Source: Spirochaetales bacterium
GTDB lineage: Bacteria; Spirochaetota; Spirochaetia; DSM-27196; SLST01
Length of the DNA: 6,649 nt
NCBI GenBank assembly: GCA_028284845.1
Contig: JANQQY010000162.1
Coordinates: forward strand, 1-6,649
Reading direction: 5' to 3'
The notes under the pieces are model-generated. The model searched no databases and had not been told where the DNA came from. It worked only from the letters and a program-made list of their open reading frames with translations. Of this stretch, positions 1-5,505 are shown piece by piece (within the stretch, counting starts at the first letter, position 1; each line of letters begins with the position of its first letter). The translations under genes were made by a program, and so were the position numbers.

Positions 1-357
1 CTTGAGGCAATCCAGAGTAGCTTCACAGATCCGAACCTGAACCTGAAGGCACTCGCAGCTGATCTTGGCATGTCCGCGTCGTACGTTGGGCACCTCTTCA
101 AGGAACGTGTGGGCGAGTCGTTCGCTGACTACCTGAAGTCGTACCGGCTGGACAAAGCTGCGAGCCTACTCGAGCGGGACGCTGAGCTCAGTGTTCGGTC
201 GGTCATGCGCCAGGTAGGATTCGACAACGAGAGCTACTTCTACCGGATCTTCAAGACCCGGTTCGGAGTGACGCCCCGCGAGTATGTGCTGAAGACGGCT
301 GTAGTTGGGAGCCGTACGATCGCGCACAGAGACAATGGAGCCACGGCGGCGCAGTAG
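1..357 (+). CDS. AraC/XylS-family transcriptional regulator, C-terminal DNA-binding domain (5' end cut by window edge)
   Basis: The reading frame is open from base 1, so the gene starts before the window and only the last 118 residues are seen. An ATG at 70 lies inside the domain and is not the true start. The visible part holds two helix-turn-helix units of an AraC-type DNA-binding domain. The first is around visible residues 14-45 (LKALAADLGMSASYVGHLFK). The second is around residues 63-97 and has the family signature pattern: V..V...VGF.....F.R.FK..FG.TP..Y. A short tail follows. The N-terminal ligand-binding or receiver part is missing, so the inducer cannot be read. The sulfatase starts 39 bases after the stop on the same strand, so this protein most likely controls that gene in response to its substrate or a breakdown product. 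That role is inferred from position. Family assignment is firm. Confidence 0.93.
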   Translation, partial: LEAIQSSFTDPNLNLKALAADLGMSASYVGHLFKERVGESFADYLKSYRLDKAASLLERDAELSVRSVMRQVGFDNESYFYRIFKTRFGVTPREYVLKTAVVGSRTIAHRDNGATAAQ

Positions 358-396
358 CACATAGAAGCGAGAGCGAGGCGGAGAATCGGAGTCATC

Positions 397-1926
397 ATGC
401 AGTCAAGCAAGAAGCAGATCGTCCTCATCATGGTGGACACACAGCGACGCGAGTGGACAGACCTCTACGCGGGTGGGCGTTCGAACACTCCACACCTGAG
501 ACGCTTTGGGGAGCAGGGTGCCGTGTTTGAGCGAGCCTACTGCACTCAAGCGGTTTGCAGCCCCGCACGATCATCGATCTTCACCGGAAGCTACCCCCAC
601 ACAAATGGGATGATGGGCAATGAGATGCAGCTCTACAACAATATCAAGAGTGTTGGGGAGCGCTTGACGGATGCGGGCATCTGCGCCGGCTATGTTGGGA
701 AGTGGCATCTGGACGGGGGCGACTACTTTGGATCCGGCACGGCCGCACCTGGCTGGGATCCCTCCTACTGGTACGACATGCGAATGTACCTTGATGAGCT
801 CTCGCCGGAGGAGCGCCGGCGCTCGCGAGAGTGGAGTTCCGTGGACGAGCCGTGGTTCACTCGCGAGTTCACCTACGCACATCGGACCTCTGCAAGAGCC
901 GAGCGATTCATTCGTGACCACCGGGATGAGGACTACCTCCTCGTAGTTTCGTTCGACGAGCCCCACGGTCCTTCGCTCTGCCCTCGAGAGTACTACGAGC
1001 CGTTCCAAGACTACGCCCCGCCGGTAACGCCAAACATGAACTACGACATGGATCAGAAGCCGCTCGCGCAACGTCTGTGGGCGGATGATCCCAAACTCGG
1101 TTTCCCCGCAGAGCTAAGCGACGATGAGCGGGCGGAACGCATTGCGCCACCTGTGCGGAAGTACCTCGCCTGCAGCTCCTTCGTCGACACGCTCATTGGA
1201 GAGCTCCTGCAAGCGATCGACCAGTATGCCGACGACCCAATGGTCATCTACACGGCCGATCATGCGGATCTCGCCGGGGCGCACCGGTTGAGGGGCAAAG
1301 GCTCCGCGATGTACGAAGAGAACTACGGCGTCCCCTTCGCAGTGAGGTGGCCCGGTGTAGTCGAACCGGGAAGGCGTTCGGCGGAGCCGATCTCCCACAT
1401 CGACATCACAGCCACCATTCTCGACTTCTTTGATATTGAGCGCACCTCGTACATCGAGGGCCAGAGCCTCATCCCAATGCTTAGAGATCCCACGGCACAC
1501 CGAGCAGGTCCGGTATTTCTAGAGTTCAACCGATTCCAGATCACACGCGACACCTTTGGAGGATTTCAGCCCGCTCGAGGTGTCACCGATGGGCGATACA
1601 AGCTTGTGATCAATCTCATGGAAACGGACGAACTCTACGATCTGGAAACAGATCCATACGAGATGTCGAACCTCATCGCGAGCCCTCAGCATCAATCGAT
1701 TCGAGATCAGCTGCACGACCAGATCGTGGAGTGGATGAACGAGACGCTCGATCCGTTTCGCGGCTATCAGGTGCGTTGTCGTCCATGGCGCACCGACGCC
1801 GTCCCCTCTTGGAAGGAGACAGGTCTCGCCCGTCAGCGATGGGACGAAGTCTACGAGGAGCCGAGCATTAACTTTGGGACGGCAGAGCGGATGACTGAGA
1901 GAATCTACAGCCAGTACCCGGAGTAG
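397..1926 (+). CDS. Sulfatase (formylglycine-dependent, Cys-type, arylsulfatase/alkaline-phosphatase superfamily)
   Basis: This 509-residue enzyme should hydrolyse a sulfate ester. The N-terminal strand IVLIMVDT (8-15) gives metal ligand D14, with T15 where many sulfatases have a second Asp. The core signature is CSPAR (54-58); C54 would become formylglycine, so a maturase encoded elsewhere is required. Other expected active-site residues are K102 and H104 in GKWHL, H190 in DEPHGP, D288 and H289 in TADHAD, and K301 in RGKG. The C-terminal subdomain carries the usual GRYKL (399-403) and ELYDLETDPYEMSNL (412-426) segments. There is no signal peptide: the start is polar and runs straight into the core strand, so the protein is probably cytoplasmic and acts on an imported substrate. 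The start is supported by GGAG at 388-391, five bases upstream. The substrate cannot be told from sequence; phosphonate-hydrolase-like activity is a less likely alternative because of the CSPAR motif. Confidence 0.93.
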   Translation: MQSSKKQIVLIMVDTQRREWTDLYAGGRSNTPHLRRFGEQGAVFERAYCTQAVCSPARSSIFTGSYPHTNGMMGNEMQLYNNIKSVGERLTDAGICAGYVGKWHLDGGDYFGSGTAAPGWDPSYWYDMRMYLDELSPEERRRSREWSSVDEPWFTREFTYAHRTSARAERFIRDHRDEDYLLVVSFDEPHGPSLCPREYYEPFQDYAPPVTPNMNYDMDQKPLAQRLWADDPKLGFPAELSDDERAERIAPPVRKYLACSSFVDTLIGELLQAIDQYADDPMVIYTADHADLAGAHRLRGKGSAMYEENYGVPFAVRWPGVVEPGRRSAEPISHIDITATILDFFDIERTSYIEGQSLIPMLRDPTAHRAGPVFLEFNRFQITRDTFGGFQPARGVTDGRYKLVINLMETDELYDLETDPYEMSNLIASPQHQSIRDQLHDQIVEWMNETLDPFRGYQVRCRPWRTDAVPSWKETGLARQRWDEVYEEPSINFGTAERMTERIYSQYPE

Positions 1927-1934
1927 CCGGGGCT

Positions 1935-1969
1935 GTGGCGACCCTCACCGGAAGCAGCCTTCCCGCCAC
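1935..1969. other. Weak inverted repeat in the spacer between convergent genes
   Basis: The 69-base spacer between the sulfatase stop and the stop of the minus-strand TfoX-like gene holds GTGGCG (1935-1940) matched by CGCCAC (1964-1969). A competing pair, CACCGG (1946-1951) with CCGGTG (1971-1976), overlaps it. Such a place would suit a terminator serving both genes, but the stems are short, the loops long, and neither strand has a T tract. It could be chance in GC-rich DNA. Confidence 0.2.
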
Positions 1970-1995
1970 GCCGGTGCCTGAACAACCCGGTACCT

Positions 1996-2307
1996 CTACG
2001 CAAATCCATCGCGAGCCGCCTGTGCGGACTCCTCGGTAAGGGCAATCCAGCTCGACCTCCTCGCAGCGGGTATCAGGACCCGATCACGCATCGGTTTCCC
2101 GGTGCCGGGATCATACGGCTCCGCCTCACCGGATTCAATCAGCGCGCTGGTGCGAGCAGGCGAGAACCGAAGCGTGAGATCACCCTTGTAGAACATGGCA
2201 AAGAGCTTGCCATCGTGCTTAAGCCCCTGTGCGCCGCGACCGGAGTTCACGGTTACATCGTCGGTGTTCTCAAAATGCGCTTTGATATCATCGTAGACCT
2301 CTGACAT
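1996..2307 (-). CDS. TfoX/Sxy N-terminal-domain-like small protein
   Basis: This 103-residue protein has the pattern of the TfoX N-terminal domain: GLKHDGKLFAMFYKGDLTLR (28-47), then a helix, then EPYDPGTGKPMRDRVLIP (63-80), and a C-terminal helix with SWIALTEESAQAA. In Sxy/TfoX of gamma-proteobacteria this domain is joined to a second C-terminal domain and acts in competence. Standalone single-domain proteins of this size are common in other bacteria and their function is unsettled, so no competence role is claimed. The frame stays open upstream to 2478, but the ATG at 2305-2307 is preferred: AAGGAG lies just before it and the upstream residues are low-complexity and unlike the family. The gene converges on the sulfatase and diverges from the fumarase, sharing a 154-base upstream region with the latter. 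Confidence 0.75.
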   Translation of the reverse strand: MSEVYDDIKAHFENTDDVTVNSGRGAQGLKHDGKLFAMFYKGDLTLRFSPARTSALIESGEAEPYDPGTGKPMRDRVLIPAARRSSWIALTEESAQAARDGFA

Positions 2308-2374
2308 TGCTCCTTCAAGCGGGAGAGGTACCGATGGGGGACCTCCAATCGCGGCACTTACCGCGCTTGGCCCG

Positions 2375-2403
2375 ATTCTACCCTCCATCTGACGGCGGGT
2401 CGA
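2375..2403 (-). promoter_or_regulatory. Candidate sigma70-type promoter for the TfoX-like gene
   Basis: Read on the minus strand, TCGACC (2403-2398, 4 of 6 to TTGACA) is followed after 17 bases by TAGAAT (2380-2375, 5 of 6 to TATAAT). Transcription would start near 2368, about 60 bases before the gene. Just downstream lies an inverted repeat, CGCGG-N6-CCGCG (2350-2365), which could be an operator or a leader hairpin. The match was found by eye, and the rest of the divergent spacer gave no equally good promoter toward fumC. Confidence 0.28.
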
Positions 2404-2461
2404 TGTAGCTCCGCGCACCTCCTCTTTGTATTCTTCAGGGAACCACCCAAGGAGGCGCACC

Positions 2462-3859
2462 ATGTCCACCCCCACCAATCACCCCGACCGGATCGAACGC
2501 GACAGCATGGGTGAAGTCCCCATCCCCGGATGGGCCTACTACGGCGCCCAGACGCAGCGAGCGGTGCAGAACTTTGGAGTCTCTGAGCACAGAATTCCTA
2601 AGCCGTTCATCCGGGCGCTCGGGCTGATCAAGAAGCATGCCGCGATCTCGAACGGCGAACTCGGCACCGTAGACACAAAACTGACAGCCGCGATCGAACA
2701 GGCGGCGGCCGAGGTCATTGAAGGGAAATGGGACGAGCACTTCCCCATCGACATCTTTCAGACCGGGAGCGGAACGAGTTGGAACATGAACGCCAACGAG
2801 GTGATTGCCAATCGCGCCAGCGAGATTCTCGGTGCTCCCATTGGAAGGCGTGATCCTGTCCATCCGAACGATCATGTGAACCGCGGACAGTCGAGCAACG
2901 ATGTGATCCCAACGGCACTTCACATCGCAAACAGCATGGAAATGCCGGGGCTCATCAACGCCGTCGCACAGCTTGCGGATAGTTTTGGAAAGAAGGCGGA
3001 GGAGTTCTCGAGCATCGTCAAGATCGGGCGGACGCACCTCCAGGATGCGGTGCCAATGTCCGTTGGGCAAGAGTTCGAAGGGTTCGCCGTCCAAATGCGG
3101 AAGAATGCCGACCGACTCCGGAGAACGCTTCCCAATCTGGCGGAACTGGCACTTGGTGGAACGGCGGTAGGGACCGGTCTCAACGCACATCCCGAGTTTG
3201 CTGCAAAGGCGATCAAGGGCATCGCACAGGAAACAGGAATTCCCTTTGTTGAAGCGGAAAGCCGGTTTGAGGCGATTGCAAACCGAGACGCACAGGTGGA
3301 GCTCGCGGGAGCACTCAACTCGCTTGCGGTGAGCCTGATGAAGATCGCGAACGATCTTCGTCTCCTGGCCAGTGGACCGCGAGCGGCGCTCGGCGAGATC
3401 CTCCTACCCGAGCTGCAGCCGGGAAGCTCGATCATGCCGGGAAAGGTGAATCCGGTCATTCCGGAGATGATCATTCAGGTCGCGGCCCACATCATGGGAA
3501 AAGTCACAGCGATCACAGTCGCCGGGCAGAACGCTCCGCTCGAGCTCAACATGATGCACCCCCTCCTCGCCCACGAGACGCTGAGTTCCATCTCTATCCT
3601 TCGGGAGAGCTGCGTGGCATTCGCCGAGCGATGTGTGGATGGGATCACGGTTGATGCCGAACGGTGCGAGTACTGGATCGAGTGGAGCTTGGCGCTCGTG
3701 ACGCCGTTGGCCACCCGGATTGGATACGACAAGGCAGCGGAGCTCGCACATAAGGCGTTCCACGAGAAGCGAACGATCCGCGACGTTGTCACGGAGAGTG
3801 GACTCCTTGAGCAGAACGAAATCGAAGAGCTCCTCGATCCGCGCTCGATGATCCGGTAG
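2462..3859 (+). CDS. fumC: Class II fumarate hydratase (fumarase C type)
   Basis: This 465-residue cytoplasmic, iron-independent enzyme would interconvert fumarate and L-malate in the TCA cycle, acting as a homotetramer. Its length matches the family (about 460-470). By comparison with E. coli FumC the active-site residues are all present: S103 and T105 in GSGT, S144, S145 and N146 in GQSSND, T191 and H192 in GRTHLQD, and the mobile-loop signature GSSIMPGKVNP (321-331) with S322, K328 and N330. The N-terminus (RIERDSMGEV, then AYYGAQTQRA) and IRALGLIKKHAA favour fumarase. The related aspartate ammonia-lyase cannot be wholly excluded, because GKVNPVIPE is also an aspartase-like wording. W107 in GSGTSWNMN replaces a usually small residue. 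The ATG at 2462 is chosen over the upstream in-frame ATG at 2426 because AAGGAGG (2449-2455) lies six bases before it and the family N-terminus follows. Confidence 0.88.
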   Translation: MSTPTNHPDRIERDSMGEVPIPGWAYYGAQTQRAVQNFGVSEHRIPKPFIRALGLIKKHAAISNGELGTVDTKLTAAIEQAAAEVIEGKWDEHFPIDIFQTGSGTSWNMNANEVIANRASEILGAPIGRRDPVHPNDHVNRGQSSNDVIPTALHIANSMEMPGLINAVAQLADSFGKKAEEFSSIVKIGRTHLQDAVPMSVGQEFEGFAVQMRKNADRLRRTLPNLAELALGGTAVGTGLNAHPEFAAKAIKGIAQETGIPFVEAESRFEAIANRDAQVELAGALNSLAVSLMKIANDLRLLASGPRAALGEILLPELQPGSSIMPGKVNPVIPEMIIQVAAHIMGKVTAITVAGQNAPLELNMMHPLLAHETLSSISILRESCVAFAERCVDGITVDAERCEYWIEWSLALVTPLATRIGYDKAAELAHKAFHEKRTIRDVVTESGLLEQNEIEELLDPRSMIR

Positions 3860-4005
3860 TGTCACGAAGCGTGGTGTTTTTCGCGGCGTAAGCCGCTGCG
3901 CGGAGTGCGATTGCAGCAAACGAAGGCCCACCGAGTGGTGTCGGCTCGCGTAACTTCTTCCAAATGGACGACTTGCCGTGTAGTCATCACCACGCTTCGT
4001 GACAC
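3859..4005. repeat. 147-base element bounded by a perfect 18-base inverted repeat
   Basis: The left arm at 3859-3876 (GTGTCACGAAGCGTGGTG) is the exact reverse complement of 3988-4005. Pairing stops at both ends of the arms. The 111-base interior has further small hairpins: GCGGC-GTAA-GCCGC (3883-3896, a GNRA-type loop), CACC-GAGT-GGTG around 3929-3940, and GACT-N8-AGTC (3970-3985). The left arm begins on the last base of the fumC stop codon. No target-site duplication is evident and no protein is encoded. It could be a miniature inverted-repeat element, a dispersed structured repeat comparable in layout to ERIC-type repeats, or a structured leader or terminator RNA. It lacks the conserved ends of integron attC sites. 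The repeat itself is certain; its nature is not. Confidence 0.85.
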
Positions 4006-4027
4006 CTCCCGCTCCCACAGCTACAGT
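3999..4027 (+). promoter_or_regulatory. Candidate promoter for the URO-D-like gene, with -35 inside the inverted repeat
   Basis: GTGACA at 3999-4004 (5 of 6 to TTGACA) is followed after exactly 17 bases by TACAGT at 4022-4027 (4 of 6 to TATAAT, with the key first T, A and last T kept). Transcription would begin near 4033-4034, at or within a base of the ATG at 4033. That would give a leaderless message, in keeping with the lack of a Shine-Dalgarno before this gene. The -35 lies in the right arm of the 18-base inverted repeat. Confidence 0.4.
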
Positions 4028-4032
4028 AGAGC

Positions 4033-5280
4033 ATGCACGACCGCGACATCATCCGCCCCCTCGCCGCGCAGGTAGCAGAGATCGCGAGCGATCCTCGACA
4101 GGAGAAGACTCGGTCGCTCTGGCGGGCGCTGAATGCTCTCAAACCTGAGCGGCCCATGGTCATGATCGATCAGATTCCTTGGCACGAGATGAACGTGGAT
4201 GACGAGCTTACCCTCCAGAGCGAAGGCGGGTTTGCCCGTTGCATCGAAATCGAGCTGCGTCGGACGCTCTACCGTTGGCGACACCTGAGGGTTGATATGG
4301 TCGTTGAGCCCTACTTCTACGTGCACAAGGCGATCGAGGGCGCCAATCTTGGTCTCTCGATGAAGGACGATCATGCGTCCTCAGATCCGGCAAACGACGT
4401 TGTTGGGCGCCACTACACCGATCAACTCGCTACGGAGGACGACCTCGAGAAGATTCGCTCGCCACGAGTCCGACTTGATGCGGAAAAAACCTCCCGTCGT
4501 GAGGCCGAAGCCCAAGAGCTTCTTGGCGGCGAACTTGAGGTCAGGATGCAGGGAATGCATCCCACGTTCGCATTCTGGGATCGTATCTCAGAGTGGCACG
4601 GTGTGGAGGAATCCCTCTATGATCTCGTGGATCGTCCGGAGTTCGTACATGAGATCGTGAGACGCGTGACGACCGGGTACCACGCGATGCTCGATCAGCT
4701 CGAAGAGCAGGGGCTCCTGGGGTACCCGATGGAGTGGATCCACTGCACCGGGGCCTACTCGGATGAGATCTCCAAGTCACTTGTTGCCGACGCGGAGAAT
4801 GCAGCCGGTAGCACACGGTCGCGCGACCTGTGGACGTTTGGCATGGCACAGCTCTTCTCCTCAGTTTCTCCTGCGATGCACAACGAGTTCGAAACAACCT
4901 ATCAGCGGCCCTGGTTTGAACGATTCGGTCTTGGCTACTACGGGTGTTGTGAGCCGCTCGATCAGAAAATCGATCAGATCAGGACCATTCCAAACGTGCG
5001 CAAGATTTCGATGAGCCCGTGGGCAAACGTCCAGAACGGCGCCGAGCAGATCGCGGGCGATTTCGTCTTCTCTCGGAAGCCGAGTCCGGCACAGCTTTCG
5101 CCAGACAGCATGGATTGGGAGTCGGTCCGGTCGGATCTGGAAGAGACCCGCGACACGTGCCGGCGAACCGGTTCCCCGCTCGAGTTCATCCTCAAGGACA
5201 TCAGCACTGTTCGCTACGAGCCTCAGCGGCTCTGGGAGTGGGCCGACGTTGCGATGCGTGTTATCGGTGCCGACCCCTGA
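4033..5280 (+). CDS. Uroporphyrinogen decarboxylase (URO-D)-superfamily protein, probable methyltransferase-like member
   Basis: This 415-residue soluble protein resembles a large group of URO-D-fold proteins that are not heme-pathway decarboxylases. The group is marked by LKPERPMVMIDQIPWHEMN near residue 36, SPAMHNEFE, RFGLGYYGCCEPLDQKID (297-314), VRKISMSPW (322-330) and FILKDISTVRYEPQRLWEW (385-403). The fold also includes corrinoid methyltransferases such as MtaA and CmuA, whose zinc is bound by H-x-C plus a distant Cys. Here the candidate ligands are adjacent, H237-C238, with C305-C306 downstream, so metal binding is possible but the classic motif is absent. No corrinoid protein lies beside it in the window, and a heme role is unlikely. 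The start fits the family N-terminus, but no Shine-Dalgarno precedes it. A rubredoxin follows 57 bases downstream on the same strand. The precise substrate is unknown. Confidence 0.85.
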   Translation: MHDRDIIRPLAAQVAEIASDPRQEKTRSLWRALNALKPERPMVMIDQIPWHEMNVDDELTLQSEGGFARCIEIELRRTLYRWRHLRVDMVVEPYFYVHKAIEGANLGLSMKDDHASSDPANDVVGRHYTDQLATEDDLEKIRSPRVRLDAEKTSRREAEAQELLGGELEVRMQGMHPTFAFWDRISEWHGVEESLYDLVDRPEFVHEIVRRVTTGYHAMLDQLEEQGLLGYPMEWIHCTGAYSDEISKSLVADAENAAGSTRSRDLWTFGMAQLFSSVSPAMHNEFETTYQRPWFERFGLGYYGCCEPLDQKIDQIRTIPNVRKISMSPWANVQNGAEQIAGDFVFSRKPSPAQLSPDSMDWESVRSDLEETRDTCRRTGSPLEFILKDISTVRYEPQRLWEWADVAMRVIGADP

Positions 5281-5295
5281 GCCAACCGGTTGAAC

Positions 5296-5325
5296 GCCGT
5301 CGAACCCGGCGATATGATCGACGGC
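5296..5325. promoter_or_regulatory. 8-bp inverted repeat in the leader of the rubredoxin gene
   Basis: GCCGTCGA (5296-5303) and TCGACGGC (5318-5325) are perfect reverse complements separated by 14 bases. A separate 10-base palindrome, CAACCGGTTG, lies at 5283-5292. The repeat ends two bases before the rubredoxin ribosome-binding site TGAGG (5328-5332) and follows the URO-D-like stop by 15 bases. No T tract follows, so it is not a typical intrinsic terminator. It may be an operator, a translation-modulating hairpin or an RNA processing site. Confidence 0.4.
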
Positions 5326-5337
5326 ATTGAGGCATCC

Positions 5338-5499
5338 ATGGCGAAGTACGTCTGCAATGTGTGTGGCTACATCTACGACCCTGAAGAGGGTGATCCGGAC
5401 GGCGACATAGCAGCGGGCACCTCGTTCGAAGCTCTCCCAGACGATTGGGTGTGTCCGGTCTGCGCCGCGCCAAAAGAAGAGTTCACGATCGAAGAGTAG
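5338..5499 (+). CDS. Rubredoxin
   Basis: This 53-residue small iron-sulfur electron carrier holds one iron bound by four cysteines in two C-x-x-C-G/A knuckles: C6 and C9 in CNVCG, and C39 and C42 in CPVCAA. The spacer has the typical YIYDPEEGDPDG, G-T-x-F and LPDDWVCPVC wording, and the length is standard (about 52-55). The start at 5338 is favoured by TGAGG five bases upstream and by the canonical MAKYVC opening; the frame is open back to a TTG at 5290, but those residues do not belong to the family. Rubredoxins serve in oxygen and superoxide detoxification, alkane hydroxylation and other redox chains; the partner is not visible here. The gene follows the URO-D-like gene on the same strand and may be cotranscribed. 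Its stop lies only six bases from the stop of the opposing ABC ATPase gene. Confidence 0.95.
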   Translation: MAKYVCNVCGYIYDPEEGDPDGDIAAGTSFEALPDDWVCPVCAAPKEEFTIEE

Positions 5500-5505
5500 T
5501 GGCTG

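Noticed and set aside
571..1071. 166-codon minus-strand open frame opposite the sulfatase
   Set aside because: It overlaps the sulfatase catalytic region and its composition (Arg- and Val-rich, no motifs) is typical of a complementary-strand artefact.
2308..2478. Longer version of the TfoX-like protein starting at 2478
   Set aside because: The extra 57 residues are low-complexity, would overlap the fumC start and its ribosome-binding site, and the ATG at 2307 has its own AAGGAG.
2435..3190. 251-codon open frame antisense to fumC
   Set aside because: It lies wholly opposite a fumarase with all catalytic motifs, the translation resembles no family, and it is a codon-bias shadow of GC-rich coding DNA.
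3859..4005. Integron attC site or intrinsic terminator
   Set aside because: The ends lack the attC core sequences, the 111-base loop is too long for an intrinsic terminator, and no T tract follows the right arm; the T run at 3877-3881 precedes rather than follows the inner hairpin.
3404..4018. 204-codon minus-strand open frame covering the fumC 3' end and the inverted-repeat element
   Set aside because: Most of it is antisense to fumC, it has no recognisable domain, and it spans the inverted repeat; treated as a shadow frame.
5290..5337. 16-residue N-terminal extension of rubredoxin from a TTG
   Set aside because: The canonical rubredoxin start MAKYVC at 5338 has its own TGAGG, and the extension would span the inverted repeat and adds no family sequence.
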